Below are positions 1-13,049 of a stretch of 64,000 bases of DNA, in pieces (within the stretch, counting starts at the first letter, position 1; the number at the start of each line of letters is the position of its first letter). The DNA comes from Turritopsis dohrnii. Taxonomy: Eukaryota; Cnidaria; Hydrozoa; Anthoathecata; Oceaniidae. The stretch is from positions 372,001 to 436,000 of the forward strand of contig BQMF02000179.1 in the NCBI GenBank assembly GCA_027922465.2, given 5' to 3'. The notes under the pieces were generated by a model. The model had not been told where the DNA came from and searched no databases. It saw only the letters and a program-made list of their open reading frames with translations. The position numbers and the translations under genes were made by a program.

Positions 1-967
1 CAAGAACCCACCCTTCATGAAAGGAACATCTCCATATTGAATTAGCAGAAGGTGTTATGGTTATAGTTGCCAAAAAACTCTACCTGAAGAAGAGACTTCG
101 AAATTTTTATTTTAAGAGAAAAGGGAACACCAAACGTCAAGACGCGTAAAGAGAAGGTACAATACCCAACAATTAACCAATCAAGGTTCAAAAACAAAAT
201 ATAAACACAGCTGGTCTTTGTTCTGATAAATACAATTGATACAAAACACTAGAGGAAGAATAGTAAATAATATACAATATATAAATACACTAACTATTTG
301 TAGAGCCATGCACATTGGAAAATTTCCTGCTCTACAATGATAAGTTGATAATTGATATATACTTCTCGTTTCAAGTGAATTTCGAATTTTTAAATCACGT
401 GGGTAGCACATGATCAAAGTTTATCAATGTACTGCCAGACCAGAAAAATTTCAAATGATCATAGACTTAGACCTCAATGCAAAAGCATGAAATATTATTA
501 TTATTCTTCAGATCAGGTTAGAAAACAATTCTCTTGCTTGAAACAGGTGGCATCCTCTTTCACCAGTAGTCCACTAAGGTTAGGAATTGTTTATATTTTA
601 ATAAAACTGGCATTCAAAAGTCTCGACTTCTACTCTATCGCATGAATGACAAAAATGCAAACGATCTCACGGTTTATACCGTTACTCCTCTAAGATAAAT
701 CGGAACTAAATCGGAACTACAAAAAAATAACAGAGAGACGAAAAACATGCACACACTGAGCTGTTGCTAGGTGAAGACCCCATTCTTCATTGCTTACAGT
801 ATTTTCTAAAACGAGATGAAGTGAAGCATTCCTTAACTTAACCAACTGGCCTACTTGAAGGACATCGTATGAAATCTGTACCCATTCAATCATTCAACCA
901 TTCAATCATGTGCAAAAAACATTTTTCTTACAGCTTCGATGTCATTTTTAATCATCTCTGTTTTATT
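1..967. other. No supported gene; AT-rich flank
   Basis: This stretch lies downstream of the coiled-coil gene that ends at 968. Only short ORFs without domain character or splice support are present. I see no RNA gene, repeat array or transposon terminus. Confidence 0.5.
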
Positions 968-3469
968 TTATTTTTTATTCTGATTTTTAATGTTGACCAA
1001 GATTTCTCGAATAGTCGCTTCCATCCTCTTCCGGTCGAAAGTCATCGTGTCTTTCGAGTACTCTACTTTGGAAATTCGAGCTTCTAAGCTGTTAATTTTC
1101 TGAGTAGAGATCTCTTTCCTTTTCATGATCACGTCCAAACCAGTTTGAAGATCCAAGCAACTTTTCTCACATTTATATGCAGAATCTATCGCGTCTTTGC
1201 AACCTATATTGAAAGCAAAGTCATTGTAACTATGTAAACAGTGGCCATAGTCTTAGTTTTGGGTGTGGTGAAAAATGAAAATGGTCAAACTGGAAATTTT
1301 TTTAGCATTTGAAAGATCATCAAACATAGATTATAAAACGTATCAGCACCCAAATCTGACACCACCTACTTCCCTAAGGGATTGTTCACAAAGTCAACCA
1401 TTTTTTCAAGATTTTTGACAGCCCTCTTCCTCCTCTGTCAACCTGCGTCAACTTTGCCTTGCCCCCTCCCACTCAGTTGACGTCATCGTTTTTATAATTA
1501 GACGTAAAAATATTTGCAATGATTAAGCAATACGGAAGGACTTTCCCACGCCACGACGGACCACATCAAGATCACATTCAGCGTAAACATTTTCATAAGA
1601 AACTTTTACTTAATTAGAAAATCAAGGTTCTGAAAAATTGTTGACGTCAACAGTAGTATTTTTACACAACCTTCAGTGATATGTACTCTTGTTATAGTTG
1701 GTCCTCCAGCAACTCTTCACTGCCAATAAAGAGAGCCCTTTGTCGTTGTTTTCAGATGCAATACCGTACTAGCAACAGCCTGGTTTTTATCTTTAAACAT
1801 TCATCAATAACCATGCATTTAAGATCAATAAAAAAATCCTCCTCAAATATTCTTTATAAACGACGCATGCACCACTTGGAAACGAGGCAATTGCTGTTAT
1901 GACATCATGTTTCTATTTATAAACCCGGTTCACAAAATTCTAGATTTACAACTCAACGTGTACTTACCTTCCGTCCGTCTCCCTTCTTCGACAGTATTAT
2001 ATTCAAGTTCTAGCTTCAACGCTTCTAACCTTCTCACAGCTTCATGTGCGCGCATCTCTGCTAGTTCAACTTTTTGTTCTAACTCGATTTTCAATTTACG
2101 AAGATGCTGATATCGCTGAAATAAGAAGTTTGGACTTATTTAAAGCTCTCGTTTATGCAGACCCTGGGTTACAAGAACGGTTAACTGTCTGTTAAAATAG
2201 GAGCTCCTCATTTTCCACTTAAGCAACCTTTTTATTACCTTAATTTTGCAAAAAGAGGTTTGGTAAGAGGGTTTTGTGATATATTAGGATCTTGTCGAGT
2301 CAGAGAGAATAAAAGTTTAGGATTTTTAAACTTTCCAACTTTCCATAGGTTGAACTTATAGATGAGTTTCTTAAGTTTTTTGACAAAATAAAATTATGTT
2401 TGGCAATTTATGCTATTTAATTAGTATTCGAAGCACGTCCCCAGCAATCTGCGTTAAATTAGAACTACCCGCGTTTAATTTTTAAATTTTATACGTTAAA
2501 TTAAAGGCTAATTTTTTCAAAATCTAAGCCGTGCTAAATTAGAATTTGTGTCATTGCAATAATTCGACTGATGAGAAACAATACAAAGTGTCTTCCTTCA
2601 TTACGAGGCTGAAACATCGTGACTCGTATATTAGAAATCAGTTAAGAATATAGTCGGCAGGAGTATTTTGAGGGGTTAAATCTGTATTGTCACAATGATT
2701 GACACAAAAATAATGCGTTGCAATATACTCGTATACTCTTTCTCAATAACTTCATTTTACCTTTTAAAAAATATCAGTTCTTTCATTAGAACAGCTCGCC
2801 TTAAACTGGAAGTTTTGTAAATTATTTTTAATATCCAACCCACTTTATTTAATAAGAATCACAAAATTGTTTCCAATAATCCAGGCTAAATTAGAAGGTA
2901 CACATACACCGGTACACGGTACACATACACCGGTGCACGCAATTCCCCTGCTTTGTATGGAAGCTTAGATTTTGGACTAAAAGTATAAGATACTTATAAA
3001 AAGATTCTTACATCATAATTTTTTGCATATATTTCTTTATAACCCTTTAACTTCTCCTCAGTGTCCTTTACAGCGTCTTCATCAGGAACGGTCACTTTCA
3101 GGTTTTGGTTGAACTTGCGTGACTCTTCCAGAAATCTTTCCTTTTCACTCACTCTTCTAGTCATGTCTTTTATCTTTTCTTCGTTTTTAACTAATTTTTC
3201 TTCTATGTCCGTTATTTTTTCACGCATCGCTTGTTGGCGTCCATAAGCTTAAAATAGATGAGTTGTCTGAGATTGAAACCATGACAACAACAACAACAAC
3301 AACAACAAGTACCTTTGAGAAAAACAAGTTTTGCTTTTTCATTTTCCTGTTCCATTCTTTCAGCATTTTCATTTTTTTCTTTGATGCTTTCTTGCATCTG
3401 TTTCATGTGAAGTTTCACACCTTTAATTCCTCCAGCAACCGTGCTCTCCAACCTCGCAGCCGTCGACAT
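968..3469 (-). CDS. Coiled-coil protein of tropomyosin-like size (4 exons, 258 aa)
   Basis: Coding exons on the minus strand are 3313-3469, 3012-3247, 1968-2115 and 968-1203. They total 777 nt (258 codons plus stop) with matching phases at all three junctions. Donors are GTACTT, GTAAGA and GTAAGTA, and each acceptor is a clear AG. The start is MSTAARLESTVAGG. The protein is almost wholly charged heptad repeat, rich in E, K, R and L, with few Pro or Gly, so it should be a long parallel coiled coil. Exon 3 has the stretch KVELAEMRAHEAVRRLEAL, reminiscent of the AE-RA-A periodicity of tropomyosins, and the length is close to short tropomyosins (about 247-284 aa). I do not see a diagnostic tropomyosin C-terminus, so it could equally be another small coiled-coil protein such as a ciliary or cytoskeletal one. 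There is no signal peptide or membrane segment. An AG acceptor lies 10 nt upstream of the ATG. Confidence 0.75.
3270..3312. repeat. (CAA)n microsatellite at a splice donor
   Basis: A run of about eight CAA/ACA triplets at 3285-3308 sits directly beside the exon 1 donor of the coiled-coil gene (intron starts at 3312 reading minus). Slippage here would change the intron side only. Confidence 0.8.
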
Positions 3470-5880
3470 GATAGTGAGGCTAAACTAACTAAATGTCATT
3501 GAAGGATAACTGTTGAGGGCTGAAGACACGAGAGGCAAATCTTGAGGGACTTTCGTATAGATAAATTTAAAGCACTAAAAGTCCCGATTTACCGCATTTG
3601 GTAAGCAATGAAGTTCTCGATCCAAATGACAAATTTGATTCCCCTTATAATCCTTAATTAAAATTCTTGACGTAATCTTTCTGCGATATTACTTTCCCTC
3701 TTGGAAGTTAATTAAAGGACGTGCTGTACAAATTGCTGAAGCTTACCTCACACATGTAGCAGAATTTATTTCTATTCAAACACTAAATATGTTTTAGTAT
3801 TCATGATGGCAGAATATTTATAATGAACCTTTGAACCTGTGAACCTTTACTTCAATCGATTTTTGATAAGATATTTAATTGCGAAAATTTAATATACAAA
3901 GTATCCATGGAGATAAACACAGAAAAACCCAGGTCACAAATGTGACGTCATCCACATGATTATGAAATCCCAAAGATTATAGCTATACTAATTTCCCTCT
4001 TCTCTAACTTTTCAATTAACACCTCGAGTGGTTTCCAAAAATGTCTTTTCGTCCTTTTATTGTTCTTGAATGTTGGTTTTTTAACAGAACAATATAAGAA
4101 CTGTGCGACATCAATGCAATCCACACAAGTTTTGTGCAGCCGTTTATGAGTGAGCTTGAATGATTTTATGCCAGTAAATTGTGGATTTCAATTTTATCCA
4201 GACAACTCTGTTGAAAACATCAAGAAAAACGCCATAAAGTTATGACATAAAGCATCTCAAAATGAGTCATTAGTATTGCAGTAAGAAAAGTTTTTTATTT
4301 ACAAAAACGGTTTCATTTAAAAGATTCGTTTTAAAAAGATTAAATATGCAGTGAAAAATACCATGTTAATATGGCCGACATTTCCTCATATCCGAAGTAA
4401 AAATTTGAACACAGACAAGAACAAGCTTTTTAAAGTTGTAATCAAATTCATTCCTGACAAAATAGAAATCGATATGACTGCGAACTTACCAAGAAATCGA
4501 CGACAGCTTGGTTCATGTAAATTGTTATGTTCTCTTAACAAAAACAGAAGAAAAAAAATCGACTAACTGACATTCAGTTATATTAATTTTTCTTAATTAT
4601 AAAAGATAATCCTTAAAACTATGAGTTTTTATGAATGTCTTTATACGATAACCCCCCTGTGGCTATTCTTAAAAGCATTTAAAATTCTCTGATGGAACTT
4701 TAATTTCGGGGGTTAATTTATAATTTATGTGTGTTACAAATAATTAGAGATCCAATGAAAGTTACCGAGCATTGAAAAGGAATAAATCATTGAAAATCGA
4801 AATAATAAAATATTGAGAAACAGATGACTGTCATAAAAAACAAAATTGAAAACGTAGAAGGATGGATTTTCGTGTTGACACAATAAAAGGAGATATTGCT
4901 AATACTAGAAGCTAGTCGAGTTTAAAGTGCTATCACCGTGTGATGTTAATAACAAATTTATACTTTGCTTACATATGATTTTTATTTCATTTTTATAATC
5001 AAAAATATTGATTCTTTCACACACTTTTTTCCGAAAGTTTCATTGAAATTTATGACGCTATGGCTACAGTCAGTCGACAATAAACAGTGCTTTATTTTAG
5101 CATGCAATTATATGATAAAGAATCCATTTCTCAAAAGGTTGACAAGCATAGAGATTAATAGGCGATATATCACTGTCACTTTAATTCCAAGCGAGTTGTA
5201 AATAAACTGCATCTACGCATGGAATGTCGAAGGAGCATTCCTTTATCAACAACTGTTTATCATATGTTTTTTAAGTCCTACCTGATAAGTAAGATCAGTT
5301 TATTTAAGGAAAATAAACTGATGGTATCCTTTCTCTCAAGTAGTTAAGATAGCTAGCAAGACATCTTTACGAATTCCAATTAACCGGTTGTCCATTAGGA
5401 TGAGCAGCTTTTATTTTTTAAAAATAAAGAGATTTGATTGGTTGATGGAATTTTTCGCTGTGGAAAAATTGAACTTGACCCGACGTTGACGTCTGTTATG
5501 CAACCTGTTAGGCGTAAGCCTCGTAAAATAATCAGCTTAATCAGCATTTTCTAAAATTTCTGAAACTTTTCAAAAAAATTGTGGTTTAAAGATGCTAATG
5601 CATTGTGGGAAACAACTTAGCTAAAATAGCGAAAAAAGTCATCATATGTACGTCATCATCATACGCTCTTTTTTAGAGTTGCCAGTAATTGAATAACCTT
5701 TCGGATCATATTACGATATGTTAAGTCAGAGCTGTTAAAACGTAATAAACTGACTTTCACAGGCCTGTAATCTATTTATTATCCGCCATATTTGGTTTTC
5801 ATTGATATCTTTGATTGATAAATGTGCAGATAATGTTCGTTCATGTATTAATTTCTCAACGACTTTTGATGTGGCAAATT
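3470..5880. other. Intergenic, no supported gene
   Basis: About 2.4 kb of AT-rich sequence upstream of the coiled-coil gene. It should contain that gene's promoter, but no recognisable core motif stands out. ORFs are short and without domains. Small CRE-like TGACGTCA words occur near 3951 but are not diagnostic. Confidence 0.5.
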
Positions 5881-5904
5881 CATAAATAGATTCCGAACAC
5901 TCTT

Positions 5905-6866
5905 TCGCAGTGTCTTGTAGCTGACAGATGCGATAATCGCTTTTTTAATGTAAAACCAGAACAATATTTGGAGTTTACACAAAATAAAAGACGTGCTATT
6001 TCAACAAGTGAAAAGCTCTTTTTGCAAAGATTATTTAGATACATATATTTTAAATAAATTTTTTGCAGCCTTTTCAGTCTTTGTAGTGACAACACAAAAT
6101 CTGGAATAAGAAGCGCGTGTTCTGCCACAAGGCTACCAGTTGTCCCAAGACTACAATTTTTGTTTAGTGTGAAATTTTTTCTACCAGATCTGAAATTCAT
6201 AAAAAATATTTCTTACAAATCTTGCAAATAAGACGACATTACAAACAGCAAGACTACCTAAAGTAAGTAAAATTATCAACGAAGTCTCCGCAAATACAGA
6301 AAAACAAGAAATGGAGAGAAAGAAGAGGAAAAAGAAACCAATGACATGAACGTTTTTCAAAACAGATTCAAATTCATATCCTAAGAAAGAGAAAGAAAAT
6401 ATAGCATCGGCAGAATAGATATTAAAAGAGAAGAGCGTAATTTCTACCTTAGAAAGCAATCTACTTGAAAAAGGAGTTGATTAACTTTCTTCAGCAAGCT
6501 CATGGTGATGAGATTACATCAAATTATACGGCTGCAAGATGAAAATGAAAATCTCCAAAAAGAGAGACTTGGCTACTCCTCGGCGAAGAATATATAAGTG
6601 ACATCTCTCACACAGAACTGTCAAAGAATATAAAAGTGACACCTCTCATACAGAACTGTCAAAGAAACAAAGAAATTGTCAAAATTTCATGAATTGCAGA
6701 CATTTAAGTTCCCTGCATTTCAAATGGGTGAAAAGATCAACCAATTAAAATTCGATCATGAAAAAGCAATGATGTCATTGAAACAACAAGTGTGATCAAG
6801 CTGCACATGAAGTTCCTGCGAAATGAAATAATCGATGAGAAGGAGAAGTTCTTCCCTAAAAAAAAT
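5905..6866 (+). pseudogene. Decayed coiled-coil gene or retrocopy
   Basis: Read on the plus strand, several short open blocks in shifting frames look like coiled-coil coding sequence. Examples are a block with KPEQYLEFTQNKRRAIS near 5966, one with EKQEMERKKRKKK near 6300, RLQDENENLQKERLGYSS near 6525, and EKINQLKFDHEKAMMSLKQQ near 6733 followed in another frame by KLHMKFLRNEIIDEKEKF near 6798. Stops and frameshifts separate them and no intron borders explain the breaks. A 37-bp direct duplication (6590-6665, containing GACATCTCTCACACAGAACT and a close copy) lies in the middle. It is most simply a dead gene or processed copy. The parent family is not recognised. Confidence 0.35.
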
Positions 6867-6872
6867 CAAGGC

Positions 6873-6960
6873 TAAAAAAGTATTTACCTTTGAACCACCA
6901 TAATTCGAATTCTCGAATTCATCATTTAATTGGTCTCTTCGATGTTCTAATTGCAAAATT
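6873..6960 (-). CDS. Possible isolated exon, coiled-coil-like
   Basis: On the minus strand an 84-nt open block encoding a charged helix (SILQLEHRRDQLNDEFEN) is bounded by an AG at the left and a GTAAAT donor after a lysine codon, phase 0 at both ends. No partner exons were found nearby, so it may be part of an unrecognised gene or a chance frame. Confidence 0.2.
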
Positions 6961-7993
6961 GACACTTCTGTCTTTGGAAATAATTTCAAAAATGGGACTT
7001 TTTCACATACAAAAAATATTTTGATTGGTCATTCAACGATACTCTTAAATCATAAGTGCCAATTTTTATTTGCTGTGCAACACGTGTTATTGCGCAATTC
7101 ATTTTGGAGCCATGCAAACAATCACGATTATCCTGCAATTGAAAATATATAAAAATAAAAAGACATTTTTAACATCTTCCATTGAGAGCTTTCAACTCGA
7201 TTAACCAAATATTCACAGTATAAATAGAAGAAACTAATAATTTCGAAAAACCCTTATTAGTCAATCCGCAGTAATTTCAGTCAGATCACTTTAAGTTATA
7301 TGATCACCAGGATGGTGCAAATCGCAGATTGTCGTAAACATTTCAATTTTTTTTTCGGGGCAATAATGTGGTTTCCATTCATGTCTTAAGTGCTATAAAG
7401 GTTGTGAAGAAACTGAATTAGCAATTTAAGGGAACTTCAGCCAATCAACGTCAGCCAATCGTTCATTTACCCGTTTGTTCTGTATTTTCATATCAGTCGA
7501 CTAATTACATTCGAACTCTACATCAAAATAACGCCTGTTGCAAAACATATATAGGGATTTTTCTCCATAATCCAACAGACGGATATCTCAAAGAAAAACA
7601 GACGAACTGCTTTTTTAACGCGTTGCCCGAAGAAAATGAAATCTTAAGAACTTTGAGTATATTTTCCCCTTCTTTTCAAAAAAATAAACATATTTCGAAA
7701 ATTTACTCGTACAGTTCACAAGAATCACGCGAAGAACTGTTTGTTTATATTTCTCGCACACAGAAGACTAATTATTTCGAAGTATTCGTTACGCATCGTT
7801 GCCTCGCCTCAGTTTCAGCATAATATGTAATATTGATTGCTCTTATTGTGTTGGATGAAAGTAATGTCCATGTCTGCCGAGACCCAGTTGGAAAATATGG
7901 GTCTTTTATGAAGATATTCACCGCTGATACAAACGCCACACATTTCCTGATGACGATAAGGGTATATTTACACTGAGGGCGGTTCCTGACAGA

Positions 7994-10900
7994 ATGATTC
8001 GATATTATTTTTACTTTTACTTTCTGTTGAAAGTTACCTCGATGGCAATTCTCAATGATGGCGTTACAGAATTTTACGATACTGTTGACAGTCCTGTTCA
8101 TATGATTGTCTCAGGAAGTGTTCTGGTCTCAGGTGAGTAGACTGTCTACTTGATACATGAAGTTAAGTAGGGAGGCTTTTTTAAAAATGGTCTGGTGCAA
8201 GGTTGTTTGTAGTGAAATGATTACCACAGGATCGATCATGTAAACATGATGTGTTGGAAATGTCTTGAAAAAAATTGTCACAGCAATGTTGTCACCATAG
8301 CAACCATAAATTTCATAAGATCGTGTTTGATCGTCTTTGAAACAATATTTACTTAGATACCGATTTGATTATAAAGTAAGAATATTAGCGAGGCTGATAA
8401 CAAACAACGATTAGAGAAATGGTGCATGAATGCGTATCTTCAAGAAGCGCTACTTTAAATCGTTTCTTAAAATGTTTAGATGAACCCCAGTTCCGTTCAA
8501 CCCGAAGTCATATCCCATACGCTCCGATAATGCACCGATATACTCCGGATACTGAGCAAGGGATTAGCTTTATTTACGATAGAAATAATTTCGACGACCG
8601 AGCTGTGTATGTCTTTCCGCGATCTCCAGTTGAACACAAAAAGCTAAAGAGAAGTTCAAAACCAATGCGAAAGCATCGTGGTCGATTTTACCATAAAAAT
8701 CATAAGCGTCATCGGGGAAGCACGGCCGTGGCAGGAAGGGTGCGCGACCAGATCCCGGCAGAAAAACACGTTCAAGCAAGCCGGAAAACGTTGTACCCAC
8801 CACCGTCCAACATGTGGTTGATAAATCAGGAATTAGCCGAAACAGAAAATGCGCTTCGCAAAGATGGTAAACTACAGGGAATCAGCCCCAGTTCGTCCTT
8901 AGGGAATAGCATCGAGGCTAGTGACGGCATTCAAGATTACGTCATCAGTAATCTAGGTGATAGTTCTCTTCCACATCCTGAAGTCGAAAATGTCGATGCA
9001 ACGACGAATTTCGGCACCAAAGAAGTTGTGCCGAAAACTAATAGCGATTTAAATGTTAATCAAGATTTGGTGAGCGAGTTCTCTGGTTCTCCTGCTATCT
9101 CTCCTCCATCTCTATTGTCACTACCACGATCACGTCATAAGAAATATCCATCGCCGAGAATACAAGTGGAAAATATGGAAGCTGACGAGCACGAGACAGC
9201 AGCCATGTTCAATAAAGGTCACACCCTGTTCAAAAAGCCTCTTTTTAAAACACAGAACAGTGATAATAACCAGCCAGAAGGAGCTAAAGAATACCATGAA
9301 AAAATTCATGAAATTCAAGGTCATGTGAATCAATTAAAAACAAATGCTAATGATAACAAAGTGGAGGAGATCCACATTACCCACGGTGGAACACATACTG
9401 TGTCTGGTAACACTCCCGATGGACATCAACAAAAGCAACTGAATAAATCGCATACAAGCCCAGTTGGTGATGAAACAGGAAATTCTCAGCCTTTCAAAAC
9501 ATCTCATAAAGAGTTTGGAAGTTTGAAAGAAAACCGGAAGCAAAAGTTCCTCAACCAATCAGGAGGGGAGGAAGGCGCGAACGATGAATCATCTTACGCT
9601 GATAGCTTCCAAGAAAAGTTTTTGAAGCTTTATTCACCAGACGCACTCGAACAAGCTTCCGATTTGACTGGAGATAACGACAAAGACAAACCATCCACTG
9701 AAGAATCCAGTGTGAAAGAAGGTGGTATTTTACTGACCGGGGATGAGCCAGGCAATAATTTTAAACCACACATCAAAACACTAGTCCTGCAAACCAAGAT
9801 GAACAAAGCGGATTTGGAGAATGCAGCAGCAAATGGTATACCGATTGAACACGGTAAATCCGAAGAAAAACCCATACAGCAAAGTAGTTCACCCATACGG
9901 CAAAGTAGTTCATCTTCAGAAGAGGAGGTAGAGAATCCGGCAGGATATTCAGCAAAACAAGACGAACAAGATAGTCAAGTGGAACAATCAAGACCAGAAA
10001 AATCCAAAACTTCCCCTTTGTTGCTTTCCAACCACCATATGGCATCAGAGCCCTCCACCTCATCAGCTAGTCAGTTAGTAAAACTGAAATCGCCTTCTGC
10101 TTTTTCGAAGAGACCAAAAGTACAAAAGTCATTCAAGGACTTGCTAACCAAACAGATCCAAGAGAATCTATATAAGATCAATCCAAAAGCTCCTTTTCAT
10201 AAAGCAAAACAACTAGCCGCAGAAGCTATGAGTGAACCGCTACACAAATCCCCTTCGTTTAAGTCACATGGAGTTGTGTACCCTAAACCAACTTTTATGC
10301 TAAAAGTTCAAAAAACACCTGAGGGGGAGGAGAGTGCTGAAAATCTGCTGCAACCGGATAAAAATGATAATCCTGTAGCGGAAAGTCAAAGATTGGATCT
10401 CAATGGCAACCAGAACGACAATCCTGTCGTGTCGGCGCCGTCACTTATAGTAAATGCCAAAACAGAGTTGAAAGGAAATCCAACAGAAACAGAAGCCGAC
10501 GACAAAATTGATGCTAAAACAGAAAAGCCTGTGTCCGCTCGAAAAGATCCATATGAAAACCAGATGACAATAACGGCAGAACCGTCACAAGAAGATGCCG
10601 GGTATCAATACGACGCCGACGAGACCGACAAAACGGAAAATCAAGAGCAACCACAAAAAATTGAGCATAATTTAATTTTTTCGAACAACAATGAAAAACA
10701 AGAAGATCAAACGAAAAAACCAGATATAATCTCGAACAAAAATCTTGTCAACAAACAACGGGCTATGGAATATTTGCTTCATAAAAACGCCCTCAGACAA
10801 GAATACTTACACAAGGCAGAGGTTGCGCCCCCATCGATTGCTCAGTCCACTGCACCTAGTGTCAGCGATACACAGCAGTCATCACCTGAAAAAAGCCCTG

Positions 10901-12522
10901 AGGTAGCTGATGAACAGAATCAAGCCAGTGGTTTACAAGCAGCACAAGCTTACACTCCCTTAACCGAAGAAAATAATGGGGCGCAGAACATTAATAACGA
11001 GGCGCAGAACCTTCCAGAAACACAGGAAAAGGACTTAACGGAAGCGCCAGTTGAAAATAATAACAGCGACAACAACAATCCGTCGTTGACGGATTCTTCT
11101 TCGACAACTAATACTCTTCAAGCGGAACAAACTGAGACGATGACGTCAACACTACCGGAGCAGCAAATTGCTGACTCGCCACAGTCGGCACGCTCAGAAC
11201 CAGCCACGTCTCCAGAATCAAAGCCTGTAGATGTTGCCCTCAGTGGAAATATGGTTACCTCAGGGGGTTCGAACGAAGAAAACATGGGGACTGTGCCAGA
11301 AATAAGTATCACAGCTCCGCAAGAAAATACAGCTAAGTCAGTTGAAGATTTGAACGAAAGCGATCACAAAGAAACCAACACTATTGTTAGCAGCTTAAGA
11401 GAGCCAGCACCGTACAATCTTGAAACTGGCGTCAGTCAGTCGACACTTACCGCTAAAGTGCCGACAACAACAATAGATGACGTGTGGCCAGCGGGCGTCA
11501 ACCCTGGGGCGTTACTTTCTTTTCAAATGGAAAACAACCAAGAACAACATGAGAAAGAAAAACTGCGCCCAATAAGTGTGAAAGATTTATCGGAAGAAAA
11601 AGAGAAGGTGAATTTCTTGAGTAACGGTCAAACCTCGTCTTTTCCCGGTAAACCGATTAAGAATCTGCAAAATGTGATGACTCTTCTTAAACCTCGCCAC
11701 TCGACTGGCCCAAGTATCGCATACGATCAAGTTTTACCAGGAATAACTGTTGCCAGGGGTATATCCGTGTCTACCAAATCAAAGTCAAAGTCTAAAGCGT
11801 CAGCAAATTCTGCCGCATCTTCGAGTAGCAGTTCGAAAGCAACAGCGGCTGCAAATGGTAAGGCCATGCAGGGAAACTCGCAAACGGCGACTGGTGTCAC
11901 ACCACCAAGTTACGTATCAGCTAAGACACGTCATCACGAGAAAAAGCCTGGACCAAATTATGGGTATGGTTCTGGAAGTGGTTACGGCTACGGCACAAAA
12001 AGTTGGGGATGGGGTGGTGGTGGCGGTTGGGCGGGTCAGGCACCACCCCCAGGTATGCCCTTACCTAACTACCCATCAAATCCACCACCAAATATTCCTG
12101 GATTTCCAGATAGTAGCGCTAAACCGGCACCTCCCTATCCAGGACAGATGGGGGCGCAACATACGCCACAAGGAAGTAACCCACCCACATCAACCCAAAA
12201 CCATCAGTCGTCAGTTGCTGTGGGACCGAACTCAGTACCGCCCAGTTTTACACAAACCAAAAAGCCGATACCCTTGAAACAAAAGGAGAAATTCGGAAAG
12301 CCGAAATATGATAAAGTGAAAACGGAGACGTTTCGGGTTATGCAAATGAAAAACGAGAAATTGAAAAAACTTCAAAAGCAGACAACTTACGAGAAGATGA
12401 AAGCAGTTCCACAACAACAATTGAACAAAAGACCTGTTCAACAGCTTTCCAAACAAAATGTGAACACTGCAAACCGCCTTGACAAAAGGCCTTCAGCACA
12501 AAAAACTAATTTTGCAGGTTAA
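7994..12522 (+). CDS. Very large low-complexity, probably disordered protein
   Basis: A single uninterrupted frame runs from ATG 8419 to the stop at 12522 (1367 aa); it is clearly real because of its length in AT-rich DNA and its higher GC. The protein is dominated by E, K, Q, S, N, P and T, with no globular domain. It has a basic N-terminal third (KHRGRFYHKNHKRHRGS), acidic and polar repeats in the middle, a Ser/Ala stretch, then a Gly/Tyr/Trp patch (GYGYGTKSWGWGGGGGWAG), a Pro-rich patch and a Lys/Gln-rich tail. A preferred spliced alternative is exon 7994-8132 (a start with a hydrophobic segment, MIRYYFYFYFLL, like a signal peptide; donor GTGAGT) joined to an acceptor at 8479/8480 in the same frame. 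If so, the product is secreted, perhaps an extracellular matrix or tube/skeletal protein. Function is unknown; nuclear or cytoplasmic disordered scaffolds are also possible. The ORF is certain; the 5' exon is tentative. Confidence 0.75.
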
Positions 12523-13049
12523 GAAGATTATCAGATGATGTTATTGTATTATAAATGTAAACTGTAGATAAGGTTTTAGTGTTTTGTACGTTACTTACAT
12601 TAATTTTGTGGATTTATTTCTAATGTGGTTGAGTGGTATAACCACTATGGGAGGCGGGCGGCGCTTGGGTGGATGAGCGGGAGAAGAAGCACCTTCCACT
12701 ATGTAATACACCTTTCCCAAATTTTATTTTAAACTCTAAACTGTGACTGAGTTTCATATCTAACCTCGTTTTCATGTGATTCATTGTTCCACTGATTTCA
12801 TTACTTTATAACTTAATAATAGTCACTATTATTCTCAATTCCCACTCCAATAATTAGAAGCAGTTTTAATATTAAAAGCGAGGTTAGACACGACAACTCG
12901 ACCAAAATGCGTCGTTTAAACATAAATTCGAGAAAGATCTATTGAGTTCTTCATTTTTTTATTTTTTGGGGGGTGGGGTGGGGTGGGTGGGGATACCTTT
13001 AAAAGTATTCACAGTTGGTACCAGTGTGTATAGCAATGGGCAAACGGAA
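12523..13049. other. 3' flank of the disordered-protein gene
   Basis: AT-rich sequence without a convincing AATAAA immediately after the stop. It includes a G-rich tract at 12968-12992 listed separately and ends at the left border of a Tigger transposon. Confidence 0.45.
12968..12992 (+). other. G-quadruplex-prone tract
   Basis: Five G runs of 3-6 bases, each separated by a single T, lie on the plus strand. This satisfies the usual G4 pattern with minimal loops and stands out sharply in AT-rich surroundings. Confidence 0.75.

Noticed and set aside
6181..6459. Hydrophobic 92-aa minus-strand ORF resembling a membrane protein
   Set aside because: Its hydrophobicity is the antisense of A-rich coiled-coil coding debris on the plus strand.
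7772..8101. 109-aa minus-strand ORF
   Set aside because: Antisense to the candidate first exon of the disordered-protein gene; no domain, splice support or signal.
11750..12277. 175-aa plus-strand ORF inside the large disordered-protein gene
   Set aside because: Shadow frame; the main frame runs uninterrupted across it and has the consistent composition.
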